Positions 15,884 to 25,714 of a DNA stretch of 64,000 bases are shown here, piece after piece (within the stretch, counting starts at the first letter, position 1; the number at the start of each line of letters is the position of its first letter). Under the pieces are notes generated by a model. The model ran no database searches. It saw only the letters and a program-made list of their open reading frames with translations, and had not been told where the DNA came from. The stretch lies in NCBI RefSeq assembly GCF_000687555.1, contig NZ_JHWJ01000001.1:532151-596150 (forward strand), in the 5' to 3' direction. A program made the position numbers and the translations under genes. This DNA is from [Clostridium] aerotolerans DSM 5434. GTDB taxonomy: Bacteria; Bacillota; Clostridia; Lachnospirales; Lachnospiraceae.

Positions 15884-18313
15884 TTACGGTAAAACCACCG
15901 TAATATGATATTGTTTCTTTCCTTCTTCAAATGGAATTTCATTTCCTTCCATAGACATTCCGTCGACCAGAAACGCTTTTGGCTCGCCATGTTTGCTTTT
16001 TCTGACCTGAATATGATAGTCAGCACCTCTGAATTTACGAATGGCGGTAAATTCTTCAATCGAATCCGGAAGACATGGATCTACAATGAGCCCATGAAAG
16101 CCAGGACGGATTCCAAGGATGTATTGGGAGATGCTGACAAAGGTCCATGCTGCAGTACCAGTCAGCCAGCTGTTTTTTGCCTCTCCAAAGTTTTTGGCAT
16201 CCTTACCTGCAATCATCTGGGAATATACATAAGGTTCTGTTTTGTGAATCTCACTGATTTCTTCGATATAAGCAGGACAGGTGCGCCGGTATACTTCAAA
16301 TGCCCGGTTACCTCTGCCGATCATGGTTTCAGCAATGGTAATCCATGGGTTGTTGTGGCAGAAGATACCCGCATTTTCTTTATAGCCTGGTGGGTAAGAG
16401 GTAATCTCTCCCAGATGCTTCTGATAAGTAGAATAAGCCGGCTGAAGGATTACAATGCCATATGGTGTGTCAAGATGCTCCTTTACACTGTCAAGGGCTT
16501 TCTCGGCAAGACCTTCTTCAATACCAATGCCGCCCATAACGCAAAATCCCTGAGGCTCAATAAAAATCTGTCCTTCCTCGCACTCCTTGGAACCTACCTT
16601 TTCTCCAAACGCATCGTAGGCTCTTAAGAACCAGCTGCCATCCCAACCTGCTTTCAGCACGGCATCGTAAACTTCTTTTACAGATTCCTCTGCTTTTAAA
16701 GCCTCTTCCTCCAGTCCGGTCATACGGCAGATGGTCGCATATTCTTTTCCGTATTTTACATACATGCCAGCGATCATAATGGATTCGGCGACTGGACCTT
16801 CTGATGGGCCTGTTGTCTGAAAGGATTCTCCAGGCTCTGTGGAGAAGCAGTTTAAGTTCAGGCAGTCATTCCAGTCCGCTCTTCCAATTAAGGGAAGTCC
16901 ATGTGGTCCCAGGTTATTTTTTGTAAAGCCAAAGGAACGTCTTAAGTGTTCCATCAGAGACTGGCTCTTAGTTTCGTCATTGTCAAAGGGAACAGATTCC
17001 TTTAGAATATCCCAGTCACCTGTTTCTCTGATATAGGCAGAAACTCCTGCAATGAGCCAAAGAGGATCGTCGTTAAAGCCGCTTCCGATATCAAGGTTGC
17101 CCTTTTTTGTCAGAGGCTGATATTGATGATAAGCGCTTCCGTCTTCAAACTGAGTGGAAGCGATGTCGATAATACGTTCTCTTGCCCGTTCTGGTATCAT
17201 ATGTACAAAGCCCAGAAGATCCTGGCAGGAATCACGGAATCCCATGCCTCTTCCTGTGCCTGATTCGTAGTAGGAGGCGGAACGGGACATGTTAAAGGTC
17301 ACCATACATTGATACTGGTTCCAGATGTTTACCATGCGGGCTGCTTTTTCGTCTGACATGGAAACAGAGTAGGTTGATAGAAGCTGTTCCCAATGTTTCT
17401 TTAATGACAGAATGGCTTCATCTACCTGAGCACTTGTACTGTATTTGTCTAAAACAGCTTTTGAAGGCTCTTTGTTTATGATGTTAGGAGCGCTCCATTT
17501 ATTGTCATCTGGATTTTCGGCATATCCAAGTACAAAGATCAGTTCCTTTGATTCTCCTGGTTCCAAATGAATGGAAAGACGATGGGAACCAATGGGAGAC
17601 CAGCCGCTTGCCATGGAGTTACCGGATGAGTTCTTCCCGACCATAACCGGCTCTTTGTTGGAGCCATACGTTCCCACGAAGGTATTTCTGTCTGTATCGA
17701 AGCCGTCGATTTCTGCATTTACAGCATAATAAGCATAGTGATTGCGGCGTTCCCTGTATTCGGTTTTGTGATAAATGACAGAACCTTCCACCTCAATTTC
17801 ACCAGTACTTAGATTACGCTGAAAATTTGTCATATCATCCATGGCGTTCCATAAACAGAACTCTACATAGGAATATAGGGTAAAATCCCTTGGAGCATCG
17901 GAGGCGTTCTCCAATGTCACCTTATGAATCTCGCATGGATCATGGAGAGGAACAAAGGCAGTAACGCTTGCTTTGACTCCGTTTTTCGTACCGCTGTAGC
18001 AGGTATAGCCAAGGCCGTGACGGCATTCATAAGAATCCAGAGGAGTCTGAGAAGGCTGCCAGCCCGGATTCCATACAGTTCCGTTATCATTGATATAATA
18101 GTAGTGACCGTTGCTGTCTAAGGGAACGTTGTTATAACGATACCGGGTCAGTCTAAGAAGCTTTGCGTCTTTATAAAAGCTATAGCCGCCTCCGGTATTA
18201 GACATCAGGGAAAAGAAATTTTCGCTGCCCAGGTAATTGATCCAGGGAAGCGGAGTGTCCGGCGTATTTATGATGTATTCCTTTTCCTGATCATCGAAAT
18301 AACCATATTTCAT
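15884..18313 (-). CDS. Cellobiose phosphorylase, GH94
   Basis: This 809-residue cytoplasmic glycoside hydrolase family 94 phosphorylase converts cellobiose and phosphate to glucose-1-phosphate and glucose. The N terminus ([18 protein letters not shown], then [20 protein letters not shown]) and [11 protein letters not shown] match characterised clostridial cellobiose phosphorylases. The catalytic acid is the first Asp of DWND in [13 protein letters not shown]. The length fits the family (about 810). A LacI-type operator at 18367 lies in its upstream region, and the divergent LacI and CUT1 genes probably import its substrate. An AAGGAG ribosome binding site is nine bases before the ATG. Activity on another beta-glucoside disaccharide cannot be excluded. 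Confidence 0.93.
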   Translation of the reverse strand: MKYGYFDDQEKEYIINTPDTPLPWINYLGSENFFSLMSNTGGGYSFYKDAKLLRLTRYRYNNVPLDSNGHYYYINDNGTVWNPGWQPSQTPLDSYECRHGLGYTCYSGTKNGVKASVTAFVPLHDPCEIHKVTLENASDAPRDFTLYSYVEFCLWNAMDDMTNFQRNLSTGEIEVEGSVIYHKTEYRERRNHYAYYAVNAEIDGFDTDRNTFVGTYGSNKEPVMVGKNSSGNSMASGWSPIGSHRLSIHLEPGESKELIFVLGYAENPDDNKWSAPNIINKEPSKAVLDKYSTSAQVDEAILSLKKHWEQLLSTYSVSMSDEKAARMVNIWNQYQCMVTFNMSRSASYYESGTGRGMGFRDSCQDLLGFVHMIPERARERIIDIASTQFEDGSAYHQYQPLTKKGNLDIGSGFNDDPLWLIAGVSAYIRETGDWDILKESVPFDNDETKSQSLMEHLRRSFGFTKNNLGPHGLPLIGRADWNDCLNLNCFSTEPGESFQTTGPSEGPVAESIMIAGMYVKYGKEYATICRMTGLEEEALKAEESVKEVYDAVLKAGWDGSWFLRAYDAFGEKVGSKECEEGQIFIEPQGFCVMGGIGIEEGLAEKALDSVKEHLDTPYGIVILQPAYSTYQKHLGEITSYPPGYKENAGIFCHNNPWITIAETMIGRGNRAFEVYRRTCPAYIEEISEIHKTEPYVYSQMIAGKDAKNFGEAKNSWLTGTAAWTFVSISQYILGIRPGFHGLIVDPCLPDSIEEFTAIRKFRGADYHIQVRKSKHGEPKAFLVDGMSMEGNEIPFEEGKKQYHITVVLP

Positions 18314-18366
18314 ATAGGATAACTCCTTTCGGCTGAAAGATATATTTTACTAAAAATGACATTTTT

Positions 18367-18380
18367 CGAAAACGATTAAG
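18367..18380. promoter_or_regulatory. LacI-type operator, copy 1 (GH94 side)
   Basis: CGAAAACGATTAAG here is identical to the copy at 18575-18588 and has the central CG of LacI-family sites. It lies about 54 bases upstream of the GH94 start codon. Confidence 0.7.
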
Positions 18381-18538
18381 TAAAAAATATTGGAGCCATA
18401 CTGCAATAATAGCTCATTTATTTCAGAAATACAAGAGGAATTTATGAGTTACTGGGATTATCTTTTCGAATCAACCGTTATAATGCATAAAATGTCAACG
18501 TATAATCTATATAAATTAGATAAAATTCTAAAAAACTA

Positions 18539-18567
18539 TTGATTTTTTCCAAAAGTAGGGGTATAGT
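18539..18567 (+). promoter_or_regulatory. Promoter of the LacI/CUT1 operon
   Basis: TTGATT (18539-18544) and TATAGT (18562-18567) are spaced by 17 bases. The second operator begins seven bases after the -10 box and covers the transcription start. Confidence 0.7.
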
Positions 18568-18574
18568 GGAATTA

Positions 18575-18588
18575 CGAAAACGATTAAG
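18575..18588. promoter_or_regulatory. LacI-type operator, copy 2 (lacI side)
   Basis: This is a second exact CGAAAACGATTAAG, placed over the start of transcription of the LacI gene, as expected for autorepression. The two copies are about 208 bases apart, so looping is conceivable. Confidence 0.72.
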
Positions 18589-18605
18589 TTAAAAGGATGA
18601 GACAT

Positions 18606-19628
18606 ATGATTTCTATGAAAGAACTGGCGCAGCATTGCGGGGTATCTGTTGCCACAGTAAGTAAAGCACTCAACGATCAAAGCGATATTGGTGAGAGCAC
18701 AAAATTAAGAGTTAAAAAGGCAGCGGAAAAACTGGGATATTTTCCAAATGCAGCAGCAAGGTCTTTAAAAACCAATAAAAGCTATAACATTGGTGTTCTA
18801 TTTGTTGATGAGGCTAACAGCGGTCTTACTCATGAATACTTTGCAGCCGTGTTGGAAGGGTTTAAGGTGGAAGCTGAAAAGCAGGGGTATGATATCACCT
18901 TTATCAACAGCCAGATTGGTAAGAAAAAAGTTTCTTACTATGAGCATTGCAAATACCGGAATGTAGACGGTGTTGTAATTGCCTGCGTGAACTTTGACAG
19001 TCCTGAAGTAGCGGAACTCCTTGCAGGTGATATTCCGGTTGTAACGGTGGATCACATTCATGAGAACTGTTCCTCTGTCTTATCTGATAATGCAACAGGA
19101 ATTACCACACTTTTGGAGCATGTTTATGAAAAGGGGCACAGAAAAATCGCCTATATTCATGGCCAGTCAAGTACAGCCGTTACAAAAACCAGAGTCACCA
19201 GTTATTACAGATTTATTGAGAATCATCACCTGGAGGTGCCGGATGATTATGCAGTGGAAGCTAATTATCTGGATGTCAGCCAGGCGTCAGAAGCAACGAA
19301 AAAGCTGTTGGATCGAAAAGATCCGCCCACCTGCATTCTTTACCCGGATGACACCGCTTTGATTGGCGGTCTAAATGAGATCAGAGCAAGGAATATGAAA
19401 GTGCCGGAAGATATTTCCATTGCCGGATACGATGGAAGCCGGGTTTCCCAGTTTTTAAACCCAAGGCTGACAACCATTCGTCAGGATACGGCAGCAATTG
19501 GAAGGCGGGCAGCAGAGAAATTGATAAGCACCATCGAGAAACCTAAAACTACATTTACGGAGCAGATCATTGTGGAGGGAGATCTGCTTGTTGGGGAATC
19601 GGTTGGATATGCATATGAATTAAAATAG
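18606..19628 (+). CDS. LacI-family repressor of the cellobiose cluster
   Basis: This 340-residue repressor has an N-terminal HTH (MISMKELAQHCGVSVATVSK, about 1-25) with hinge helix NAAARSLKT, followed by a periplasmic-binding-like effector domain (about 60-335) that includes PTCILYPDDTALIGGL and the DISIAGYDGSRVSQF signature. The ATG at 18606 is preferred: AAAAGG lies nine bases before it, whereas the ATG at 18597 directly abuts that site. Two matching operators flank the divergent promoter region, so it probably represses both itself with the transporter and the GH94 gene. The inducer is likely a disaccharide; this is inferred. Confidence 0.9.
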   Translation: MISMKELAQHCGVSVATVSKALNDQSDIGESTKLRVKKAAEKLGYFPNAAARSLKTNKSYNIGVLFVDEANSGLTHEYFAAVLEGFKVEAEKQGYDITFINSQIGKKKVSYYEHCKYRNVDGVVIACVNFDSPEVAELLAGDIPVVTVDHIHENCSSVLSDNATGITTLLEHVYEKGHRKIAYIHGQSSTAVTKTRVTSYYRFIENHHLEVPDDYAVEANYLDVSQASEATKKLLDRKDPPTCILYPDDTALIGGLNEIRARNMKVPEDISIAGYDGSRVSQFLNPRLTTIRQDTAAIGRRAAEKLISTIEKPKTTFTEQIIVEGDLLVGESVGYAYELK

Positions 19629-19651
19629 TTTTTAAGAAAAGGAGAGGTAAT

Positions 19652-21058
19652 ATGAAGAAGAAGGTAGTAAGTGGATTGTTGTGTGCAGTTATGGTTGCAT
19701 CATTGACTGCCGGCTGTGGTGCAAAAAGTACCCAGACCCAGGAAACAACGAAGGGTAGCACGACAGAAACAACAAGTAAGGAAGCAGAGGCAAAAAAAGA
19801 GGAACCAGGTAAAGAGGGGAAAGTCATTAACATCTACGTGTGGAATGACGAATTCAAGGCAAGATATGAAGATTATTATGCTTCAAAGCTGCCGGCAGGG
19901 TATACAGTGAATTTCGTTACGACTCCAAGTGAAAATAATGCTTATCAGAACGCCCTTGATGAAGCACTGTTAAATCAGGCAGATGCAAAGGCAGATGATA
20001 AAGTAGATATGTTCCTTGTAGAGGCTGATTATATATTGAAGTATGTAAATTCCGACAGTACCCTTGATTTGAAGGAGATCGGTATTACAGATCAGGATAT
20101 GTCAAAGCAGTATGATTATACCAAGGTCATCGCTCAGGATACAAAGGGCGCACAGAAGGGTATTTCATGGCAGGGCTGCCCTGGACTTTATATTTATCGC
20201 CGTTCCATTGCAAAGGATGTTCTTGGAACCGATGATCCGGCTGAAGTTCAAAAAGCAATCAATGACTGGGATTCCTTTGATAAGACAGCAGCAAAGATGA
20301 AGGATAAAGGATATTATATGGTATCTGGATTTGATGATACATACCGTACATTCTCCAATAACGTTTCTTCTCCTTGGGTAAATGGTGATAAGGTTGTCAT
20401 TGATCCTAAGATCGAGAAATGGATTGAGCAGACAAAGAACTATACAGACAAGGGCTACAATCAGAAAACAGTTCTCTGGGCAGCTGAATGGGCTTCCGGG
20501 CAGGGACCTGATTCCAAAGTATTTGGTTATTTCATGCCAGCATGGGGCGTTGATTTCGTTATGGCAAAGAACTCTCTTGCAAAAGCAGAAGCTGATGGCG
20601 GAAAGCAGGAGGCAGGCAACGGTACATTTGGTGACTGGGCAGCAACCATTGGACCAGAATCCTACAACTGGGGCGGAACCTGGCTATGTGCAGCGGCTGG
20701 AACCGACAATGCTGATATCGTAGCTGATATTATGAAGACAATCTGTACCGATGATGCAACTATGAAGAAGATCGTAGAAGAGAAGAATGACTTTGTGAAC
20801 AACAAGACCGTTATGGAAGCACTTGCAAAGAGCGATTATAAGTCCGAGTTCCTTGGTGGACAGAATCCTCTTCAGATGTACTGTGATGCAGCTGAAAAGA
20901 TCGATATGAGTAAGATCTCTCCATACGACCAGGGTCTTAATGAGAGTATTCAGACAGCTATGCACGATTACTTTAACGGAACTGTTGACAAAGACACAGC
21001 GATGAAGAACTTCTATACATCTCTCAAAGAAAAATACCCGGAATTAAAAACCGAGTAG
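19652..21058 (+). CDS. Sugar-binding lipoprotein of a CUT1 ABC transporter
   Basis: This 468-residue solute-binding protein of family 1 has a type II signal peptide, lipobox LTAGC with Cys22, and a following Thr/Ser/Glu-rich linker. VINIYVWNDEFKARYEDYY and WAAEWASGQGPDSKVFGYF belong to the mature binding domain. It follows lacI by 23 bases with GGAGAGG before the ATG. Context (LacI, two permeases, GH94) points to cellobiose or cellodextrin binding in the manner of CebE, which remains inference. Confidence 0.88.
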   Translation: MKKKVVSGLLCAVMVASLTAGCGAKSTQTQETTKGSTTETTSKEAEAKKEEPGKEGKVINIYVWNDEFKARYEDYYASKLPAGYTVNFVTTPSENNAYQNALDEALLNQADAKADDKVDMFLVEADYILKYVNSDSTLDLKEIGITDQDMSKQYDYTKVIAQDTKGAQKGISWQGCPGLYIYRRSIAKDVLGTDDPAEVQKAINDWDSFDKTAAKMKDKGYYMVSGFDDTYRTFSNNVSSPWVNGDKVVIDPKIEKWIEQTKNYTDKGYNQKTVLWAAEWASGQGPDSKVFGYFMPAWGVDFVMAKNSLAKAEADGGKQEAGNGTFGDWAATIGPESYNWGGTWLCAAAGTDNADIVADIMKTICTDDATMKKIVEEKNDFVNNKTVMEALAKSDYKSEFLGGQNPLQMYCDAAEKIDMSKISPYDQGLNESIQTAMHDYFNGTVDKDTAMKNFYTSLKEKYPELKTE

Positions 21059-21068
21059 CTGTAAATAG

Positions 21069-21091
21069 CAGGGCGGGGACACCCCGCCCTG
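21069..21091 (+). other. Intercistronic GC-rich stem-loop
   Basis: CAGGGCGGGG (21069-21078) pairs perfectly with CCCCGCCCTG (21082-21091) across a three-base loop and is followed by As, not Ts. It lies between the binding-protein gene and the permease genes. It fits a 3'-end-protecting processing hairpin that raises the level of binding-protein mRNA over permease mRNA, as in other sugar ABC operons; that role is inferred. Confidence 0.75.
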
Positions 21092-21112
21092 AAAAAAGCA
21101 GGAGGTTTTGCT

Positions 21113-22045
21113 ATGGTAAAAGAAAAAAAGGCAAAGACCAGAAAAAAAGTCAGCTATGCAAAATGGGGATATATTTTTCTGATACCATTTTTTGCCACAT
21201 ATTCTATATTCTCACTGATCCCGCTGATCAATACATTTTATAACAGTTTGTTTGAAAATTACCGTTCCGGATTAACCCATATCGGTCCTAATTTTGTAGG
21301 ATTTCAAAATTATATCTCTATATTCCAAAGTGATCTGCTTAAATACTTTGGAAATACCATGATTTTATGGGTCATAGGGTTTGTACCTCAGATCATTATC
21401 TCCTTGATTCTGGCTGTCTGGTTTGCTGATTTTCGGATGAAGCTTAGAGGAAGCGCGTTTTTTAAGACGATTATTTATTTGCCTAATGTCATAATGGCGG
21501 CATCCTTTGCCATGCTGATTTTTGCGTTGTTTTCTGATAATGGTCCAATGAATAACCTGTTGATGAAAGCAGGAATGAGCGATGAACCCATTCGTTTTCT
21601 GGCTACGGTTTGGGGAACCAGGGGACTGATTGGTCTTATGAATTTCATGATGTGGTTTGGAAACACGACCATTCTTTTAATGGCAGCTATTATGGGAGTT
21701 GATGCTTCCCTTTTTGAGGCTGCATCCATTGACGGAGCGAAATCCTTGCAGATTTTTACTAAGGTCACCATGCCTATCATCAGGCCGATTTTCGTCTATG
21801 TACTTATTACATCCATGATTGGTGGTCTTCAGATGTTTGATGTGCCACAGGTACTTACTAACGCCCAGGGAACACCTGACAGAACCAGTATGACCTTGAT
21901 TATGTTTTTGAACAATCACCTTTACAGTAAGAATTACGGAATGGCAGGTGCCTTATCTGTCATACTGTTCATCATCACAGCAGTGCTTAGCTTGTTTGTA
22001 TTTTTCATACTGACTAATTCCGGCGATAAGAAAGGAGGACGTTAA
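21113..22045 (+). CDS. CUT1 sugar ABC transporter permease (MalF-like)
   Basis: This 310-residue permease has a basic N terminus and about six membrane segments. The EAA loop is FEAASIDGAKSLQIFTKVTM (about residues 202-221). It would pair with the next gene product to form the channel for the sugar bound by the upstream lipoprotein. GCAGGAGG precedes the ATG. The cluster contains no ATPase gene, so a shared ATPase is presumed. Confidence 0.9.
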   Translation: MVKEKKAKTRKKVSYAKWGYIFLIPFFATYSIFSLIPLINTFYNSLFENYRSGLTHIGPNFVGFQNYISIFQSDLLKYFGNTMILWVIGFVPQIIISLILAVWFADFRMKLRGSAFFKTIIYLPNVIMAASFAMLIFALFSDNGPMNNLLMKAGMSDEPIRFLATVWGTRGLIGLMNFMMWFGNTTILLMAAIMGVDASLFEAASIDGAKSLQIFTKVTMPIIRPIFVYVLITSMIGGLQMFDVPQVLTNAQGTPDRTSMTLIMFLNNHLYSKNYGMAGALSVILFIITAVLSLFVFFILTNSGDKKGGR

Positions 22046-22047
22046 TC

Positions 22048-22887
22048 ATGAGCAATGCAGAAAAATTAAAAAAAGCCGTGGCTTACGTTGTACTGTCCCT
22101 GCTGGTATTTTTATGTCTCTTCTTCTTTTACTGTCTGGTGATCAATGCAACAAGATCTCATCCGGAGATTTCAAAAGGGTTTTCATTTATTCCCGGCAAA
22201 TCCTTTGGTACCAATCTTCATAACGTACTTAACAATAAGAATCTCCCGGTTGTTCAGGGGATTATGAACAGCCTGATTATCGCAGGCAGTTCAGCGATCC
22301 TTTCTGTATACGTTTCCGCCATGACTGCCTACGGAATCCATGCCTATGAATTCAAGCTCCGTAAGACGATTTACTTATTCATTATTCTAATTATGATGAT
22401 TCCTACACAGGTAACTACCCTTGGATTCTTAAGACTCATCAATGCCATGAACCTTATGGATAATTTTATTCCTTTGATTTTACCGTCTATGGCAGCTCCT
22501 GTTGTTTTCTACTTTATGGTGTCTTATTTTGAAAGCAACCTTCCGCTGGAAATTGTGGAATCAGCGAGAATTGATGGATCCAATGAATTTTATACCTTTA
22601 ACTTTATTGTATTGCCTATTGTTAAGCCAGCATTGGCTGTTCAGGGAATCTTTGGATTTGTTGCCTCCTGGAATAATTATTTCGTTCCATCTCTGGTATT
22701 AAAATCAAATAGCAGAAAGACACTCCCTATCCTCATCGCCCAGCTGCGTAGTGCAGATTTCTTAAAGTTTGATATGGGGCAGGTTTACATGCTGATAACC
22801 ATCGCCATAATTCCAGTGGCAATCATATACTTATGTCTGTCTAAATTCATCATAGGTGGAGTTACAGCAGGCAGCGTGAAGGGATAA
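22048..22887 (+). CDS. CUT1 sugar ABC transporter permease (MalG-like)
   Basis: This 279-residue second permease has an EAA loop at EIVESARIDGSNEFYTFNFI (about residues 169-188) and a C terminus KFIIGGVTAGSVKG typical of MalG-type subunits. It starts two bases after the previous stop, with AAAGGAGG inside the end of that gene, which indicates tight coupling. It closes the LacI-CUT1 operon; only a weak A/T hairpin follows. Confidence 0.9.
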   Translation: MSNAEKLKKAVAYVVLSLLVFLCLFFFYCLVINATRSHPEISKGFSFIPGKSFGTNLHNVLNNKNLPVVQGIMNSLIIAGSSAILSVYVSAMTAYGIHAYEFKLRKTIYLFIILIMMIPTQVTTLGFLRLINAMNLMDNFIPLILPSMAAPVVFYFMVSYFESNLPLEIVESARIDGSNEFYTFNFIVLPIVKPALAVQGIFGFVASWNNYFVPSLVLKSNSRKTLPILIAQLRSADFLKFDMGQVYMLITIAIIPVAIIYLCLSKFIIGGVTAGSVKG

Positions 22888-22923
22888 ACGAAAAAAACTA
22901 TAGGTTTTTCTAAGAATTCTGCA

Positions 22924-22952
22924 TTGTCATTTTGTGCCTTTATGCTTATAAT
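22924..22952 (+). promoter_or_regulatory. galE promoter
   Basis: TTGTCA (22924-22929) and TATAAT (22947-22952) are spaced by 17 bases, near-consensus. galE therefore has its own promoter and is probably not strictly tied to the sugar operon. Confidence 0.78.
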
Positions 22953-22987
22953 AAGGAAAGACGTACATTTTTGAAGGAGGAAACAAA

Positions 22988-24007
22988 ATGGCTATTTTGG
23001 TTACCGGAGGTGCAGGCTACATTGGGAGCCACACCTGCATAGAGCTGCTGGATGCAGGATATGAAGTAGTGGTAGTAGATAATCTTTGCAATGCCAGTAA
23101 AGAATCTCTGGAACGTGTGATGGATATCACAGGTAAGAGCCTGACTTTTTATGAAGCAGACTTATTGGACCGGGGGGCACTTTTAGAGATATTTGAAAAA
23201 GAAAACATAGAGTCGGTGATTCATTTTGCCGGATTGAAGGCGGTAGGAGAGTCTGTTGGCAAGCCGCTTGAATATTATCATAATAATATTACAGGAACCT
23301 TAGTTCTTTGCGAAGTGATGAAAGCTCATGGAGTAAAGAGCATTGTGTTCAGTTCCTCTGCAACAGTATATGGAGACCCTGCCTTTGTTCCTATTACCGA
23401 AGAATGTCCAAAAGGAGAGATTACCAATCCATATGGACGGACAAAGGGAATGCTGGAGCAGATCTTAACGGATTTACATACGGCGGATCCTGAATGGAAG
23501 GTAATGTTACTGCGTTACTTTAATCCAATCGGTGCACACAAATCCGGACGTATCGGAGAAAACCCAAAAGGAATACCAAACAATCTTCTTCCCTACATCA
23601 CTCAGGTGGCAGTGGGGAAATTAGATTGCCTTGGATTGTTCGGAGGCGATTATCAGACAGAAGACGGTACCTGTGTTCGGGATTATATCCATGTCGTGGA
23701 TCTTGCAGTGGGCCATGTGAAAGCATTAAACAAGGTGGCTAAAAGTCAGGGCGGCGTCTGGGTCTATAATCTTGGAACCGGCATCGGCTACAGCGTTCTG
23801 GACGTAATTCACGCATTTGAAGAAGCCAATGATTTAAAGATTCCTTATGTAATGAAAGAGAGAAGACCAGGAGATATCGCCAAATGCTATGCCGATCCTT
23901 CCAAGGCAGAGAAAGAACTTGGCTGGAAAGCAGAGCGGAGCTTAAAAGATATGTGCCGCGATTCCTGGAACTGGCAGAAAAATAATCCAGAAGGATATGT
24001 AAAATAA
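22988..24007 (+). CDS. galE: UDP-glucose 4-epimerase
   Basis: This 339-residue short-chain dehydrogenase-type epimerase interconverts UDP-glucose and UDP-galactose with bound NAD. The NAD-binding motif is [17 protein letters not shown] at the N terminus. The catalytic SSSATVYG and the YxxxK pair in [11 protein letters not shown] are present, as is the GalE-specific KPLEYYHNN segment. The length is typical. AGGAGG lies before the ATG. It follows the cellobiose transporter and may feed glucose-phosphate into nucleotide-sugar synthesis, but its own promoter suggests a housekeeping role. Confidence 0.95.
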   Translation: MAILVTGGAGYIGSHTCIELLDAGYEVVVVDNLCNASKESLERVMDITGKSLTFYEADLLDRGALLEIFEKENIESVIHFAGLKAVGESVGKPLEYYHNNITGTLVLCEVMKAHGVKSIVFSSSATVYGDPAFVPITEECPKGEITNPYGRTKGMLEQILTDLHTADPEWKVMLLRYFNPIGAHKSGRIGENPKGIPNNLLPYITQVAVGKLDCLGLFGGDYQTEDGTCVRDYIHVVDLAVGHVKALNKVAKSQGGVWVYNLGTGIGYSVLDVIHAFEEANDLKIPYVMKERRPGDIAKCYADPSKAEKELGWKAERSLKDMCRDSWNWQKNNPEGYVK

Positions 24008-24023
24008 TATTATTTATAAATAG

Positions 24024-24064
24024 ATACCGCCTCCGTATAAAGACGGCTGGCGGTATTTGTTATA
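24024..24064 (+). terminator. galE terminator
   Basis: ATACCGCC (24024-24031) pairs with GGCGGTAT (24049-24056), followed by TTTGTTAT. Confidence 0.78.
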
Positions 24065-24306
24065 ATAGAGCAATGTAATATTAAAAAATTACAGTTATTC
24101 ATGTCTCTCTTCTTTTCATCATCACATGTCAGACTCCATAATGTACCAGCTATGGTCTTTTTTTAATACCTTAAATTTGTCAATCATTTGAAAAAATCCG
24201 CCATTATGAAGGTGTCTCTTCCTATATAAATAGATTCTTGATTTCCCGCTTTTCTTATAAGTGATTCAATACTAATAAGAAGTAAATGGTAACTTCTCCC
24301 AAATAA
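24065..24306. other. AT-rich intergenic region without visible gene
   Basis: Between the galE terminator and the SOS-type promoter I see no plausible gene, hairpin or repeat. The segment is AT-rich, with several short pyrimidine tracts. Confidence 0.5.
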
Positions 24307-24377
24307 GAACATACATTCGAAAATGCTTGATTATATTTTCGGTTTATGATATGATTCCATTAAAAGAACGTGCGTTC
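24307..24377 (+). promoter_or_regulatory. Promoter flanked by two LexA-like (SOS) boxes
   Basis: GAACGTGCGTTC at 24366-24377 fits the Firmicute LexA consensus GAAC-N4-GTTC exactly. GAACATACATTC at 24307-24318 differs by one base. Between them lie TTGATT (24327-24332) and TATGAT (24350-24355) with 17-base spacing. One box is upstream of the -35 and the other covers the transcription start, an arrangement that would give tight LexA repression of the radical-SAM gene pair. Confidence 0.78.
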
Positions 24378-24388
24378 GAGGTGAGAAG

Positions 24389-25711
24389 ATGCTGATACAG
24401 GAAGAATTAAGTGTTCAGGAAAAACTTGAAATTTTATCAGATGCTGCAAAGTATGATGTTGCCTGCACATCCAGCGGTGTTGACCGGAAAGGAAAAGCAG
24501 GGACTTTGGGAAATGCGGCCAAAGCAGGAATCTGCCACAGCTTTTCTGCAGATGGCAGATGTATTTCGCTGTTGAAGATTTTATTTACCAATCAATGTAT
24601 CTATGATTGCAAGTACTGCATCAACCGAAGCTCCAACGATGTGCCCCGTACGGCATTTACTCCAGAGGAAGTATGTCAGCTGACCATACAGTTTTACCGG
24701 CGCAATTATATAGAAGGTTTGTTTTTAAGCTCTGGTATTTTGCACAGTCCTGATTATACCATGGACTTAATTTATCAGACCTTGAAAAAACTGAGAGAAG
24801 AATACCACTTTCATGGTTATATCCATGTAAAAGCCATTCCTGGTGCAGACCCTGTTCTGATTGAGAAGACAGGCTTTTTGGCAGACCGTATGAGCATCAA
24901 TCTGGAATTGCCGACGGCTGATGGCTTAAAGAAGCTGGCACCGGGAAAAAGCAGAAGTAAGATACTCACACCTATGAAGCAGATTCAAAAGGGAATAACT
25001 GCCAATCGGTTTGAGCTGATGGAATATAAAAAAGCCCCCTCCTTTGTTCCAGCCGGACAGAGTACCCAGATGATCGTAGGTGCCACGCCGGAGAATGATT
25101 TTCAGATGATGATGGTGGCTGAGGCACTCTATCAGAAGTATGATTTAAAAAGAGTGTTTTATTCTGCATTTGTACCGGTGAATCAGGATATTAATCTTCC
25201 TTCTTTGCCTGGTGGTCCTCCTCTTTTAAGGGAACACAGACTGTATCAGGCGGATTGGTTGATGCGCTTTTATGGATTTCAGGCAGGAGAGCTGCTCTCA
25301 GAGGAACGCCCCAACTTTAACGTGCTCCTAGATCCAAAGTGCGACTGGGCCTTAAGACATCTGGAGTTATTTCCTGTTGAGGTGAACCGGGCGGATTACT
25401 ATACCCTTTTGCGGGTACCTGGAATGGGAGTCAAATCAGCACAGCGCATTGTAGCGGCCAGGAAAAACGGACCGCTTGATTTTGATGCGCTGAAAAAGAT
25501 CGGTGTTGTATTAAAAAGAGCAATTTATTTTATTACCTGCTCTGGCAGGATGATGTATCCGGTGAAAATTGACGAGGATTATATTTCCAGCCATTTGATT
25601 GGGGATGAAAAAAGAAAGGTATGGGAGATAGGCTCTTTGGGCTCCTACCGTCAGATTTCACTGTTTGATGACATGAATGCCCCGTCATTAACCGTGTCAG
25701 GAGGGTCATAG
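24389..25711 (+). CDS. Radical-SAM putative DNA modification/repair protein (TIGR03916-like)
   Basis: This 440-residue radical SAM enzyme has its [4Fe-4S] ligands at Cys70, Cys74 and Cys77 (CIYDCKYC, CX3CX2C). The C-terminal part has a helix-hairpin-helix DNA-binding motif (LLRVPGMGVKSAQRIVAARK, about 345-370). This combination and the next gene match the family named putative DNA modification/repair radical SAM protein, whose partner is fused to uracil-DNA glycosylase in some bacteria. The promoter carries two LexA-like boxes, which supports a damage-induced role. The gene ends three bases before its partner. The chemical reaction is not known; repair by radical chemistry is inferred. Confidence 0.88.
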   Translation: MLIQEELSVQEKLEILSDAAKYDVACTSSGVDRKGKAGTLGNAAKAGICHSFSADGRCISLLKILFTNQCIYDCKYCINRSSNDVPRTAFTPEEVCQLTIQFYRRNYIEGLFLSSGILHSPDYTMDLIYQTLKKLREEYHFHGYIHVKAIPGADPVLIEKTGFLADRMSINLELPTADGLKKLAPGKSRSKILTPMKQIQKGITANRFELMEYKKAPSFVPAGQSTQMIVGATPENDFQMMMVAEALYQKYDLKRVFYSAFVPVNQDINLPSLPGGPPLLREHRLYQADWLMRFYGFQAGELLSEERPNFNVLLDPKCDWALRHLELFPVEVNRADYYTLLRVPGMGVKSAQRIVAARKNGPLDFDALKKIGVVLKRAIYFITCSGRMMYPVKIDEDYISSHLIGDEKRKVWEIGSLGSYRQISLFDDMNAPSLTVSGGS

Positions 25712-25714
25712 AAG

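Noticed and set aside
18367..18380. Catabolite-responsive (cre/CcpA) site
   Set aside because: The outer positions do not fit the cre consensus, and the identical second copy at the lacI promoter favours a specific LacI operator. CcpA binding cannot be excluded.
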